Positions 8,962-18,242 of a stretch of 64,000 bases of DNA are shown in pieces. A program made the translations under genes and the position numbers. Below the pieces are notes generated by a model. That model saw only the letters and a list, made by a program, of their open reading frames with translations, did not search any database and was not told where the DNA came from. Within the stretch, counting starts at the first letter, position 1. Every line of letters begins with the position of its first letter. Source of the DNA: Pseudomonas koreensis (GTDB lineage Bacteria; Pseudomonadota; Gammaproteobacteria; Pseudomonadales; Pseudomonadaceae); NCBI RefSeq assembly GCF_025447595.1, contig NZ_JAOEJU010000001.1, positions 496,001 to 560,000 on the forward strand, given 5' to 3'.

Positions 8962-9999
8962 ATGATGCGTCTTTGTGCAGCGTTACTGATTTGCCTGCTC
9001 GGCAGCCTGAATTCAGTGCACGCTGCGCCTGGGCAACACCCGCGCTGGAGCGTCGGCTATCACGAGATGACGTTCCTCGATCCACTGGATCTGCAACCGA
9101 TGCGCGCCATCGCGTTCTATCCCTCCAGCGACCGCGAACACATGAGCCTGCTCGAAGGATATTCGGTCGAGGCAGGCCAAGACACCAAGGTCGCCATTGG
9201 CCGCTTCCCGATGCTGATGCTGTCCCACGGCAATACCGGCACGCCGCTGGCCCTCCACGATCTGGCGACGTCATTGGCACGCAAGGGCTTTGTGGTGGTG
9301 GCGGTGATTCATCCGGGCGACAACTCCAAAGATCACAGCCGCCTCGGTACATTGAGCAACCTCTACGGACGGCCGATCCAGATTTCCGAAGCCATCACCG
9401 CGACGCTGGGCGATCGCATGCTCGCACCGTTCGTGAATGCCGATCAGGTCGGGGTGATCGGTTATTCGGCCGGGGGGGAAACCGCGCTGATTCTGTCCGG
9501 CGCACAGCCTGATCTGAATCGTTTGCGCCGTTACTGCCAGGAACGTCCGGATGACCGCGATGCCTGCAACACACAGGGCGAACTGATCGTCGACCGCGAT
9601 GACTTACAGCCTGTCGCCGATCCGCGAGTGCATGCCTTGTTGCTGATGGCGCCGTTGAGCCTGAAATTCGGCCGCCACACCCTGGCCGATGTGCATGTGC
9701 CGGTGCTGCTCTACAGTGGCGACGGCGACAAACTGGTGGCTTTCGATAAAAACGCCGCTGCGTTGGCGCGCAAACTGCCGACTGCGCCGGACTTCAAACT
9801 GCTGGCCGGGGCAGGGCACTTCGTGTTCATGGCGCCGTGCACCGAAGAGCAGATCCTCGCCATGCCGGCGCTGTGCACCGATGCCGATGGCGTCGACCGC
9901 GAAGACATCCACCGCAACCTGATTTCCGAGGCCGGGCGGTTCTTTTCCCATGCCTTGGGCAGGCCGACCCGCGCGGGAATGCAGACCGCAGATCAGTAA
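8962..9999 (+). CDS. Secreted alpha/beta hydrolase (dienelactone hydrolase / PAF-acetylhydrolase-like)
   Basis: 345 residues from ATG 8962 (a second Met follows at once). A signal peptide ends at about residue 22 (SVHA|APG). Features of the alpha/beta hydrolase fold: LSHGNTG oxyanion loop, nucleophile elbow GYSAGG, a late YSGDGD acid strand and GAGHF for the catalytic His. The exported location and DUF-type predicted dienelactone hydrolase character suggest an esterase on small esters. The substrate is unknown. A REP pair follows the stop. Confidence 0.82.
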   Translation: MMRLCAALLICLLGSLNSVHAAPGQHPRWSVGYHEMTFLDPLDLQPMRAIAFYPSSDREHMSLLEGYSVEAGQDTKVAIGRFPMLMLSHGNTGTPLALHDLATSLARKGFVVVAVIHPGDNSKDHSRLGTLSNLYGRPIQISEAITATLGDRMLAPFVNADQVGVIGYSAGGETALILSGAQPDLNRLRRYCQERPDDRDACNTQGELIVDRDDLQPVADPRVHALLLMAPLSLKFGRHTLADVHVPVLLYSGDGDKLVAFDKNAAALARKLPTAPDFKLLAGAGHFVFMAPCTEEQILAMPALCTDADGVDREDIHRNLISEAGRFFSHALGRPTRAGMQTADQ

Positions 10000-10013
10000 G
10001 TTGCGTATCTCTT

Positions 10014-10102
10014 TGTGGGAGCGAGCTTGCTCGCGATAGCGTCAGGTCAGTCGAGAGGTTTTGACGGACAGACCGCCATCGCGAGCAAGCTCGCTCCCAC
10101 AG
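10014..10102. repeat. REP pair (inverted)
   Basis: TGTGGGAGCGAGCTTGCTCG at 10014 is matched by its reverse complement CGAGCAAGCTCGCTCCCACA ending near 10102. The 40-base spacer and convergent orientation form a BIME-like unit between two convergent genes. It may act as a bidirectional transcription stop. Confidence 0.9.
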
Positions 10103-10111
10103 TGATAAAGC

Positions 10112-11299
10112 TCAGTTTTTTGCCCGACGCTTGAGCAGCAAGGTCAATCCCAGTCCGGTCACCGACAGCACGGCCGCACTGAAGAAAATCCACGAATAGC
10201 CCAGATTCAGCGCCACCGCCCCCATCAACGGCCCGGCAATCGCCAGCGCCAGATCGAAAAACACGGCATAAGCACCCAGTCCGGCGCCACGGCTGGAACT
10301 CGGTACTTGTTTGATCGCTTCAACGCCCAGTGCCGGATACACCAACGACAGGCCGAACCCCGCGAGTCCCGCTCCAATCAACGCAAACGCGGTCGAGGGC
10401 GCCAGCCACAACAGGACAAGCCCGACGGTTTCGATGATCATGCAGGCGATGGCTGAAGTGAAACCACCAAACCGTGCGATTGCCGAGATAAACATCAGCC
10501 GCGACACGATGAAACACACGCCGAACACGGTCAGGCAGTACGCCGCGCCGCTCCAGCCGCGATTGAGGTAATACAGGGTGATGAATGTAGTGAGCGTGCC
10601 GTAGCCGATCGAGGCCAGGGTCAAACTGGCGCCGAAGGGCGCAATTCGCCCGAACACCGCCCAGAACGGCAGGCGCTCCCCACGTATGACCGGCACCGAG
10701 GGTTTGTTGCGGATCAGCAGCAACGCACCGGTCGCCAGCACCGACAAGGCGATTCCCAGACTGGTGAAGCCGTAATCGGCCACCATCAACACCCCCAGCG
10801 GTGCGCCGATGGCAATGGCGCCATAGGACGCGATGCCGTTCCAGCCAATGGACCGCGCGGTATGTTCGGTGCCCACCTGGCCCATGCACCAACTGATGGT
10901 GCCGACGCCGATCAAACCCTGCGCGATCCCTAGCAGCAAACGCCCGGCGACCAGAATGATCAGGCTCGTCAGCGGGTAGGCTTGCAGCAGCGTGGACACG
11001 AGCGTCAGCAATCCGCTGAGCACGATCCCCAGTAACCCATAAACAATCGCCCGCTTAGTGCCGACGGTGTCCGACATGCGTCCGGCCATGGGGCGGCTGA
11101 GCAGGGTCGCCAGGTATTGCGAACCGATCACCAACCCCGCAATGACGGCGCTGAAACCCAATTGTTCGTGCACGTAGCCAGGCAGCACCGCAATCGGCAG
11201 GCCGATGCAGAGGAAGGCGATAAAGGTATAGAACACGATGGAAATGATTTGCAGGGTGATCGCCATGGAGCTTTGGGGAGGCTTTTGCTGCGCAGACAT
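10112..11299 (-). CDS. MFS transporter (YhhS/YfcJ-like)
   Basis: 395 residues from ATG 11299 with twelve hydrophobic segments. The loop 2-3 motif SRPMAGRMSDTVGTKRA is the MFS signature (G-x-x-x-D-x-x-G-x-K/R). The overall sequence looks like the YhhS/YfcJ branch of drug or sugar exporters. The substrate cannot be told. The longer frame upstream runs into a REP sequence and is not coding. No strong SD is visible. The gene is bounded by REP pairs on both sides. Confidence 0.85.
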   Translation of the reverse strand: MSAQQKPPQSSMAITLQIISIVFYTFIAFLCIGLPIAVLPGYVHEQLGFSAVIAGLVIGSQYLATLLSRPMAGRMSDTVGTKRAIVYGLLGIVLSGLLTLVSTLLQAYPLTSLIILVAGRLLLGIAQGLIGVGTISWCMGQVGTEHTARSIGWNGIASYGAIAIGAPLGVLMVADYGFTSLGIALSVLATGALLLIRNKPSVPVIRGERLPFWAVFGRIAPFGASLTLASIGYGTLTTFITLYYLNRGWSGAAYCLTVFGVCFIVSRLMFISAIARFGGFTSAIACMIIETVGLVLLWLAPSTAFALIGAGLAGFGLSLVYPALGVEAIKQVPSSSRGAGLGAYAVFFDLALAIAGPLMGAVALNLGYSWIFFSAAVLSVTGLGLTLLLKRRAKN

Positions 11300-11412
11300 G
11301 AGGACTCGTTCGCGGGCGGCGGTGGGAGAGTCCGCATCATGGCTTGGCGCTGAAATAAAAGAAAGCAGGCTAACTATTTTCCCTCGCCATTGACGGCGCC
11401 CCCAATGCCGCT

Positions 11413-11478
11413 TTCGCGAGCAAGCTCGCTCCCACACTGAAATGCATTCAACCTGTGGGAGCGAGCTTGCTCGCGAAG
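11413..11478. repeat. REP pair
   Basis: TTCGCGAGCAAGCTCGCTCCCAC at 11413-11435 and its inverted partner at 11454-11478 are separated by about 18 bases. They lie between the MFS gene and the ybiT terminator. Confidence 0.9.
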
Positions 11479-11514
11479 GTATTGAGCTCAACGCAAATGT
11501 TGAGTCTGAAATGC

Positions 11515-11542
11515 AAAAGCCCTGTCACAAGGACAGGGCTTT
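11515..11542 (-). terminator. Rho-independent terminator of the ABC-F gene
   Basis: Perfect 11-bp stem AAAGCCCTGTC / GACAGGGCTTT around ACAAG (11516-11542). On the minus strand it is followed by a short T run. It lies 17 bases after the stop at 11559. Confidence 0.85.
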
Positions 11543-11558
11543 CTGTTTACCGCTCGAC

Positions 11559-13145
11559 TCAGAACACCACGCCTTGGCTGCGCAGGTAATCGTCGTAGGT
11601 GCCGCTGAAGTCGGTCACGCCGTTCGGGCTCAGCTCGATGATGCGGGTGGCCAGGGACGATACGAACTCACGGTCGTGGCTGACGAAGATCAGCGTGCCC
11701 GGGTAGTTTTCCAGCGCCAGGTTCAGCGCCTCGATCGATTCCATGTCCAGGTGGTTGGTCGGTTCGTCCATCACCAGTACGTTCGGCTTTTGCAGGATCA
11801 GCTTGCCGAACAGCATGCGACCTTGTTCACCACCGGAAATCACCTTCACCGACTTGAGGATCTCGTCGTTGGAGAACAGCATGCGACCGAGGGTGCCACG
11901 GATCACTTGCTCGCCCTGAGTCCACTGACCCATCCAGTCGAACAGGCTCACATCGTCTTCGAAGTCGTGGGCGTGGTCCTGAGCGTAGTAGCCCAGCTCC
12001 GCGCTTTCGGTCCACTTCACCGAACCCGCGTCCGGGGTCAGTTCACCCATCAGCGTGCGCAGCAGGGTGGTCTTGCCGATACCGTTCGGGCCGATGATCG
12101 CTACGCGCTCGCCGGCTTCAACGGTGAAGCTGAAGTTCTTGAACAGGGTCTTGCCGTCGAAGCCCTTGGACATGTGCTCGATGGTCACGGCCTGACGGTG
12201 CAGCTTTTTGGTCTGCTCGAAGCGGATGAACGGGCTCACGCGGCTCGATGGCTTGACCTCGGCCAGCTGGATCTTGTCGATCTGCTTGGCGCGGGAAGTG
12301 GCCTGCTTGGCTTTCGAGGCGTTGGCCGAGAAGCGGCTGACGAACGTCTGCAGTTCGGCAATCTGCGCTTTCTTCTTGGCGTTGTCCGACAGCAGTTGCT
12401 CGCGGGACTGGGTCGCCGCGGTCATGTACTCGTCGTAGTTGCCAGGGAACAGACGCAGCTCGCCGTAGTCCAGGTCGGCCATGTGGGTGCAGACACTGTT
12501 CAGGAAGTGACGGTCGTGGGAAATGATGATCATGGTGCTGTTACGCGCCGTCAGAATCGTTTCCAGCCAGCGGATGGTGTTGATGTCCAGGTGGTTGGTC
12601 GGTTCGTCGAGCAGCAGCACTTCCGGATCGGAGAACAGTGCCTGAGCCAAAAGAACACGCAGCTTCCAGCCCGGCGCGACTTCGGTCATAGGGCCGAAAT
12701 GCTGTTCCAGCGGAATGCCCAGACCCAGCAGCAGTTCACCGGCGCGGGATTCGGCGGTGTAGCCGTCCATCTCGGCGAACTCGGTTTCCAGCTCGGCCAC
12801 GGCCATGCCGTCTTCTTCGCTCATTTCCGGCAGCGAGTAGATGCGATCGCGCTCGGCCTTGACCTTCCACAGCTCTTCGTGACCCATGATCACGGTGTCG
12901 ATCACGGTGAATTCTTCGTAGGCGAACTGATCCTGGCGCAATTTACCCAGGCGTACGTTCGGCTCCAGCATGACCTGGCCACCGGACGGCTCGAGGTCGC
13001 CGCCGAGGATCTTCATGAAGGTCGACTTGCCGCAACCGTTGGCGCCGATCAGGCCATAACGGTTGCCGTTGTTGAATTTGACCGAAACGTTTTCAAACAG
13101 CGGCTTGGCGCCGAACTGCATGGTGATGTTAGCTGTAGAAATCAA
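11559..13145 (-). CDS. ybiT: ABC-F ATPase, YbiT type
   Basis: 528 residues. Best start is TTG at 13145 ([20 protein letters not shown]), which has AGGA 6-7 bases upstream and matches the YbiT N-terminus; the frame is open further upstream but unlike the family. Two ABC domains: Walker [10 protein letters not shown] and GPNGIGKTT, Walker B plus [11 protein letters not shown] and [10 protein letters not shown]. The charged inter-domain linker (P-site tRNA interaction motif) contains the [14 protein letters not shown] segment. No membrane segments are present. Such proteins act on the ribosomal E site; YbiT itself is less well characterised than EttA. Confidence 0.9.
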   Translation of the reverse strand: MISTANITMQFGAKPLFENVSVKFNNGNRYGLIGANGCGKSTFMKILGGDLEPSGGQVMLEPNVRLGKLRQDQFAYEEFTVIDTVIMGHEELWKVKAERDRIYSLPEMSEEDGMAVAELETEFAEMDGYTAESRAGELLLGLGIPLEQHFGPMTEVAPGWKLRVLLAQALFSDPEVLLLDEPTNHLDINTIRWLETILTARNSTMIIISHDRHFLNSVCTHMADLDYGELRLFPGNYDEYMTAATQSREQLLSDNAKKKAQIAELQTFVSRFSANASKAKQATSRAKQIDKIQLAEVKPSSRVSPFIRFEQTKKLHRQAVTIEHMSKGFDGKTLFKNFSFTVEAGERVAIIGPNGIGKTTLLRTLMGELTPDAGSVKWTESAELGYYAQDHAHDFEDDVSLFDWMGQWTQGEQVIRGTLGRMLFSNDEILKSVKVISGGEQGRMLFGKLILQKPNVLVMDEPTNHLDMESIEALNLALENYPGTLIFVSHDREFVSSLATRIIELSPNGVTDFSGTYDDYLRSQGVVF

Positions 13146-13534
13146 AGGTTTTTCCTGCGAAGCATTCTGAGAAGCGAGGTGCGGCCGGAGCGCTTGGCCC
13201 GAGTCGAAGTGCGCTGAGGCGGGGCAATTCCCGTCATCAACCAAGGGGGCGCGTAAAGTTTGGCGGCGATTGTACTGGTCTGGCTCTTTAAACGATAGGG
13301 CAGTGACACCCGGATTGCCGATTGGTGCAATCGCGGGACAGTTTTTCACAGATGAAGGTTCACTATTGGTTACAAACTGTGGCTAAAATGCCATCCATTC
13401 ACCCAATGCCTTGTACGGCATGGGCTCAAGGATGCGCCACCGGGACGCTTTTTGATTTCAGACCACTGCCACAGACCTTGGGCCACAGCCCTAAAGGCGC
13501 GCAGTTTGTTCACTTCTGACGTGTGACGATTTCC
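13146..13534. other. Divergent intergenic region between ybiT and lpxO
   Basis: About 390 bases holding the upstream regions of both genes. A TAAAAT (-10-like) at 13384-13389 and a small hairpin ATGCC/GGCAT near 13408-13423 suggest a long lpxO leader, but both are weak. No credible ORF is present. Confidence 0.4.
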
Positions 13535-14434
13535 GTGAAACTCATCATTGCCGCTGTATATGTCATTTCCATTGCATACGTTCACCTGCGCGGTCGCGTG
13601 CGCCACAAACTCGGTCGTCAATTGAGCGATCACTCGACGTTTCTGGCGCCGATCAACTGCTTCCTCTATCTGTTCTCGAAGAAGCCCAACACGCCTTACC
13701 TGGATCCGAAGGACTTCCCCGATCTGAGTCCGTTGCAGACGCACTGGGAAGAAATCCGCGAAGAAGGCCGCAACCTGCTGCGCGCCGGCGAGATCAAGCG
13801 CTCGAATCAGTACGACGACGTCGGTTTCAACTCGTTCTTCAAAACCGGCTGGAAGCGTTTCTACCTGAAGTGGTACGGCGACAGCCACCCGTCGGCGCTG
13901 CAACTGTGCCCGCGCACTACTGAACTGGTGCAGAGCATCGGTTCGATCAAGGCCGCGATGTTCGCTGAATTGCCACCCGGCTCTAAACTGGTGCGTCACC
14001 GCGATCCGTATGCCGGTTCCTACCGCTATCACCTGGGCCTGGAAACGCCGAACGATGCCGGTTGCTACATCAACGTCGATGGCGAGAACTATCACTGGCG
14101 TAATGGCGAAGCCGTGATGTTCGACGAGACCTTCATTCACTACGCGGAAAACACCACCGATCAGAATCGCATCATTCTGTTCTGTGACGTCGAACGGCCG
14201 ATGAAGTATCGCTGGGCAGCAGCGTTCAACGGTTGGTTCAGCCGCACTGTGATGTCGGCAGCGGGTGCGCCGAACGATGCCGGCGACCGCACTGGTGGTA
14301 TCAACCGCTTGTTTACCAAGATCTACAAAATTCGCCTGCGCGGCAAAGAGCTGAAAAAGCGTAATCGCAAGCTCTATTACATGGAGAAGTGGGCGATCTT
14401 CGGCGGTTTGCTGGCGATCTTCATTCTGATCTGA
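13535..14434 (+). CDS. lpxO: LpxO-type lipid A beta-hydroxylase (Asp/Asn hydroxylase family)
   Basis: 299 residues if started at GTG 13535 (MKLIIAAVYVISIAYVHLRG), the form expected for the family; a GTG at 13523 is also in frame. N-terminal membrane anchor, then a Fe(II)/2-oxoglutarate hydroxylase domain with metal ligands in VRHRDPYAG (His...Asp) and a distal His in FDETFIHYAENTT; the Arg for 2-oxoglutarate is in RIILFCDVERP. A C-terminal hydrophobic helix follows. LpxO 2-hydroxylates the secondary acyl chain of lipid A at the inner membrane. Confidence 0.85.
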   Translation: MKLIIAAVYVISIAYVHLRGRVRHKLGRQLSDHSTFLAPINCFLYLFSKKPNTPYLDPKDFPDLSPLQTHWEEIREEGRNLLRAGEIKRSNQYDDVGFNSFFKTGWKRFYLKWYGDSHPSALQLCPRTTELVQSIGSIKAAMFAELPPGSKLVRHRDPYAGSYRYHLGLETPNDAGCYINVDGENYHWRNGEAVMFDETFIHYAENTTDQNRIILFCDVERPMKYRWAAAFNGWFSRTVMSAAGAPNDAGDRTGGINRLFTKIYKIRLRGKELKKRNRKLYYMEKWAIFGGLLAIFILI

Positions 14435-14437
14435 TGA

Positions 14438-14469
14438 ATCGGGCGACTGTTGAAAGGCAGTCGCCCGAT
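14438..14469. terminator. Bidirectional terminator between convergent lpxO and ku
   Basis: 12-bp perfect stem ATCGGGCGACTG / CAGTCGCCCGAT with an 8-base loop, sitting between the stop codons of the two convergent genes. Confidence 0.85.
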
Positions 14470-14476
14470 TTCACTT

Positions 14477-15337
14477 TCACGACGCTTTTTGGGTCTTCTT
14501 CGCCGGTGTTGTCTTGCTGGCGGTCTTCTTCGCAGGTTTCGCCGGCGCCTTGCCGCCGAGACTGCGCTTGAGCAGTTCGGTCAGGTCGATAACATCGGCC
14601 GATTTGCGCTCTTCTTCGCCATCAACGGTCTCGACATCTTCGATCTTGCCTTCATGGGCCTTCTTGTCCACCAGCGCCATGATCTTGTTTTCGAACTCGT
14701 CGTTGTAGTCTTCGGGCGTCCAGTCTGCCGTCATGTCTTCCACCAGCCGCTTGGCCATGTCCAGTTCGCCCTTGGCCAACTGCGGCTTGGTGACTTCGCT
14801 GCCCAGCGCCAGCTCATCGAGGCTTCGCACTTCCTGCGGCCAGCGCAGCTTCACCAGCACCAGCGCCGACTCCAGTGGCATAAGCGCCGCCAGGTATTGG
14901 CGCGTGTGTAAAACCACACGGGCAAGGGCGACCTTTTGGGTTTTGCTCAGGGTTTCACGCAGCAAGGCGTAGACCTTGCCACCGCGCTTGTCCGGAGCCA
15001 GGTAATACGGCGTATCGATGTTCTGCAGCGGGATCTGTTCGCTGTCGACGAAGGCAAAGATGTCGATGGTCTGCGTCGAAACCGGGTGCGCCGACCGGAT
15101 TTCTTCCTCGCTGAGCACTACATAGCGGCCCTTTTCGAACTGCACGCCTTTGACGATGTGCTCTTTGGTGACTTCCTTGCCGGTTACTTTGTTTACCCGT
15201 TTATAGCCAACGGGATCCATGCTGCGGCTGTCGAGCCAGTCGAAATCCACACCCTGCGAGGATGTTGCCGACACCAGTGCCACTGGAATGTGTACGAGAC
15301 CGAAACTGATTGCGCCTTTCCAGATTGCCCGAGCCAT
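14477..15337 (-). CDS. ku: Ku protein (bacterial non-homologous end joining)
   Basis: 286 residues with SD CGGAGAA before ATG 15337. The N-terminus MARAIWKGAISFGLVHIPV is diagnostic. The ring-forming core runs to about residue 250, and the C-terminus is a Lys/Ala/Thr-rich tail (about 262-286) like that of other bacterial Ku proteins, which helps DNA binding and threading. Ku binds double-strand ends and recruits LigD. No ligD is in this window, so the partner must be elsewhere. Confidence 0.95.
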   Translation of the reverse strand: MARAIWKGAISFGLVHIPVALVSATSSQGVDFDWLDSRSMDPVGYKRVNKVTGKEVTKEHIVKGVQFEKGRYVVLSEEEIRSAHPVSTQTIDIFAFVDSEQIPLQNIDTPYYLAPDKRGGKVYALLRETLSKTQKVALARVVLHTRQYLAALMPLESALVLVKLRWPQEVRSLDELALGSEVTKPQLAKGELDMAKRLVEDMTADWTPEDYNDEFENKIMALVDKKAHEGKIEDVETVDGEEERKSADVIDLTELLKRSLGGKAPAKPAKKTASKTTPAKKTQKAS

Positions 15338-15514
15338 GGTGCCGTTCTCCGAGTGATGTTCGGGTGACCTGCAGCCGGGCGTGAAAGTTTCCGGAAGTTG
15401 CTGACGGTCAAGTCGTGTTACATCTTGTTTATCGGGAACGGGTTAACAAATCCGAACCCTCGGCGTAGCGTGGACTCGAAGGCTCCAACCCACGTGCATC
15501 GAGAGAGGCCGTCC

Positions 15515-15856
15515 ATGAACCGTTTTCTGTTTGGCATCGCTTTGCTGGCCTTGAGTGGCGGGCTGGTTCACGCCGATGTCCCGATGTCGTCTTCATTCCC
15601 GTTGCTGGCACAAAGTCCGACCGGCAACAGCAACAATCCCTACAACAGCCCGATACGCCGGGCGAACCCCAACAGCATGCAGGGCACCCAGCCCAGCGCT
15701 CCGCCTGTTCGCGGGCCGAATACGGTGCCCGTGCCACGGCCGCCGACCCTGGAAAACCGCGGCATCGGCAATAGCCAGCCGCTGCGCTCCGTCCCGAGCA
15801 CGCCACCCACCTTCATCCCCAATCCTCCAGTCCGTGACAGCGGAAGCAACCGTTGA
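15515..15856 (+). CDS. Small secreted Pro/Asn-rich protein, unknown function
   Basis: 113 residues from ATG 15515 (GAGAGAGG upstream). The signal peptide is cleaved after about residue 20 (LVHA|DVP). The mature part is low-complexity, with NSNNPYNSP, PVPRPPTLENRG and PPTFIPNPP. I know no domain for it. It lies 39 bases upstream of the PQQ dehydrogenase gene on the same strand and is probably co-transcribed. Confidence 0.6.
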   Translation: MNRFLFGIALLALSGGLVHADVPMSSSFPLLAQSPTGNSNNPYNSPIRRANPNSMQGTQPSAPPVRGPNTVPVPRPPTLENRGIGNSQPLRSVPSTPPTFIPNPPVRDSGSNR

Positions 15857-15895
15857 ATGGCATCCAGCCCCTCAAACGAACAAAAGGAATCGTGC

Positions 15896-17041
15896 ATGTT
15901 GCGTAAAACCCTTCTGGCCGGCCTGTGTGCCAGTGCTCTGATCTGTTCCCCGGTATTCGCCGCCGCTCCCAAAGAACTGCAAAGCGAGCAGGGCACTCTT
16001 GAAGTCACAACGATTACCCAAGGCCTCGAACACCCATGGGCCTTGGCTTTCCTGCCGGATCGTCAGGGCATGTTGGTGACCGAGCGCCCCGGCAACCTGC
16101 GCGTGGTAGGTGCTGACGGCAAACTGTCTGCACCGATCACCGGTGTGCCGGACGTCTGGGCCAAGGGGCAGGGCGGATTGCTCGATGTGGCGTTGTCACC
16201 GGATTTCAAACAGGACCGCCTCGTGTACCTGTCCTACGCCGAAGGCGGCGGTGCGGGTGGCAAGGCCGGGACGGCGGTAGGGCGCGGGCGTCTGTCGGAT
16301 GACCTGAAAACCCTGAAGGACTTCAACGTGATTTTCCGTCAGGAACCGAAGCTGTCGGTCGGTAACCACTTCGGTTCCCGACTGGTGTTCGACCGGGACG
16401 GTTATCTGTTCATCACCCTGGGCGAAAACAACGACCGCCCGACCGCGCAGGATCTGGACAAGCTGCAAGGCAAGGTCGTGCGGATCTACCCCGACGGCAA
16501 GGTGCCCGATGACAACCCCTTTGTCGGCCAGTCCGGCGTACGTCCGGAGATCTGGTCCTACGGCCACCGCAATCCTCAGGGCGCGGCACTCAATCCCTGG
16601 ACCGGAACCGTGTGGGAAAACGAGCACGGCCCGCGCGGTGGCGATGAGGTGAACATCATCGAGCGCGGCAAGAACTACGGCTGGCCGCTGGCGACCCACG
16701 GCATCAACTACTCCATGCAACCGATCCCGGAAGCCAAGGGCAAGACCGCCGAAGGCACGGTAGGGCCACACCATGTCTGGGAAAAATCCCCTGGTGTCAC
16801 CGGCATGGCTTTCTACGATGCCGATCGCTTCAAACCGTGGCAGCACAACGTGTTCATCGGTGCGCTGGTGACGCAGGAACTGATCCGCTTGCAGTTCGAC
16901 GGCGACAAAGTGGTACATGAAGAACGCTTGCTGGGTGAGTTGAAACAGCGGATCCGTGATGTGCGCCAGGGGCCGGACGGTTACCTGTATGTGCTGACCG
17001 ATGAGTCCGACGGCTCGCTGTACAAGATCGGACTCAAATGA
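15896..17041 (+). CDS. PQQ-dependent aldose sugar dehydrogenase (YliI/Asd-like), periplasmic
   Basis: 381 residues from ATG 15896 (AAAAGGAA upstream), with a signal peptide to about residue 22 (VFAAA). Six-bladed soluble glucose-dehydrogenase fold: LEHPWALAFLPD, GGLLDVALSPDF, GNHFGSRLVFDRDGYLF, the catalytic/PQQ segment YGHRNPQG and NEHGPRGGDEVN. It oxidises aldoses in the periplasm with pyrroloquinoline quinone. Physiological acceptor and sugar are not known for most members. Confidence 0.88.
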   Translation: MLRKTLLAGLCASALICSPVFAAAPKELQSEQGTLEVTTITQGLEHPWALAFLPDRQGMLVTERPGNLRVVGADGKLSAPITGVPDVWAKGQGGLLDVALSPDFKQDRLVYLSYAEGGGAGGKAGTAVGRGRLSDDLKTLKDFNVIFRQEPKLSVGNHFGSRLVFDRDGYLFITLGENNDRPTAQDLDKLQGKVVRIYPDGKVPDDNPFVGQSGVRPEIWSYGHRNPQGAALNPWTGTVWENEHGPRGGDEVNIIERGKNYGWPLATHGINYSMQPIPEAKGKTAEGTVGPHHVWEKSPGVTGMAFYDADRFKPWQHNVFIGALVTQELIRLQFDGDKVVHEERLLGELKQRIRDVRQGPDGYLYVLTDESDGSLYKIGLK

Positions 17042-17046
17042 ACCCT

Positions 17047-18150
17047 TCACGCGGGTGAGCGAGCGTAAAGCACCACCGCCGCCCGTAACTTGCCACGGCC
17101 GAAGCGGCACATCTTGTCGAACTCCCCATGGCTGACCGGCACGTGCTGGCAGTCCATGGGCTGGCGATGCTGGCTGTGATCGACATCAGGGTCGTGCAGG
17201 TAGACGAAGTCTTCATCGCAGTCGGTGACGATCACCCAGTGCGGCGACTTGGAACGGGTCAGTCGATAGCTGCTGATCAGCACCAGAGGCTGGCCACCGC
17301 CGGCCAGAAGTGCGGCTAAGTCCATCGTTACGCCAATGGATTGATCGACATCGGTGTCGCTCAGTTGCGCCATGAACTCGTCATGGACCAGGCGCATGAC
17401 GTCTTTTTTATGCGCATCGCGCACGCCGTCGAGAAATAGCGGCCCGGACATGCTCAGTTGCAAACGCACTTTGAAACCCCGGCGCCAGGCCGCCAGTGCC
17501 AGGCCCTGCGGGCTGCAACCGCCGTGGCCGGCCGTCATGAACACCGTGGTTGCTTCGCGCCACAACTGCAATTCCTCGCGCCGCTCCAGCAAACGATCGG
17601 CCTGCAACGCCCCCATGGCCATCAGCAGGCAGGCCGGGCCGCAGGTGAAATCGGTGGTTTGTCGGTAATAGGGGTCCTTGATGTTGCGCGAATCGCGGTG
17701 CTGGAGAATGCGTTTCTCCAGACGCAGCGCGTCGGCGTGATCTTCGTAGTAGTCATGGATCAGCGCAAAGCGCCGGTAGCCGTTGCGTTCGTACAGAGCG
17801 ATGGCGGCCGGATTGTCGGTGCGCACTTCCAGTCGCAAGTAGGCGCAGTCGTGCTCAAGCGCGCAGGTCTCGATCCGTTGCAGCAATTGTTTGCCCAGAC
17901 CACCGCCGCGCGCTTCGGGGGCAATCGCAATGGAATACAGCCGGGCCAGCGAAGTGCCGCGATGAAACAGCACCAGCGCATAACCTGCCAGCTGGCCCTC
18001 GCACTCGGCCACCCACAATTGCCCGTGGGCCCGGGTGATCATCCATTGGAAACTGCGGCGGGTGAGCCGGTCCGTGGTGAAACAGTGCATCTCCAGCGTA
18101 AGCAACGCTGGCAAATCATCAACGACCGCCAGGCGAAAAACAGCATTCAT
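17047..18150 (-). CDS. GNAT acetyltransferase fused to C39-like cysteine peptidase
   Basis: 367 residues from ATG 18150. Residues 1-155 are a RimI-like GNAT domain with the acetyl-CoA loop RGGGLGKQLL (81-90). Residues about 160-350 are a papain-fold C39-like domain with a plausible triad: Cys170 in FTCGPACLLMA, His304 in SPHWVIVT and Asp320 in VYLHDPDV. No signal peptide or ABC transporter parts are present. It is divergent, by only 92 bases, from a RimK-like ATP-grasp gene. A ligase next to a peptidase-acetyltransferase implies a peptide-tagging or peptide-metabolite system; substrates are unknown. Confidence 0.85.
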   Translation of the reverse strand: MNAVFRLAVVDDLPALLTLEMHCFTTDRLTRRSFQWMITRAHGQLWVAECEGQLAGYALVLFHRGTSLARLYSIAIAPEARGGGLGKQLLQRIETCALEHDCAYLRLEVRTDNPAAIALYERNGYRRFALIHDYYEDHADALRLEKRILQHRDSRNIKDPYYRQTTDFTCGPACLLMAMGALQADRLLERREELQLWREATTVFMTAGHGGCSPQGLALAAWRRGFKVRLQLSMSGPLFLDGVRDAHKKDVMRLVHDEFMAQLSDTDVDQSIGVTMDLAALLAGGGQPLVLISSYRLTRSKSPHWVIVTDCDEDFVYLHDPDVDHSQHRQPMDCQHVPVSHGEFDKMCRFGRGKLRAAVVLYARSPA

Positions 18151-18242
18151 ATGACCACCGTAAAAGTTGCGTAACGAAACGGGACTTTCGAAAAACTTCG
18201 TGCTTAATAGAAAAGGTCTTGTTCTCCAACGGATCAATTTCT

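Noticed and set aside
11442..13217. 591-codon plus-strand frame
   Set aside because: Antisense to the ABC-F gene and starts inside a REP element.
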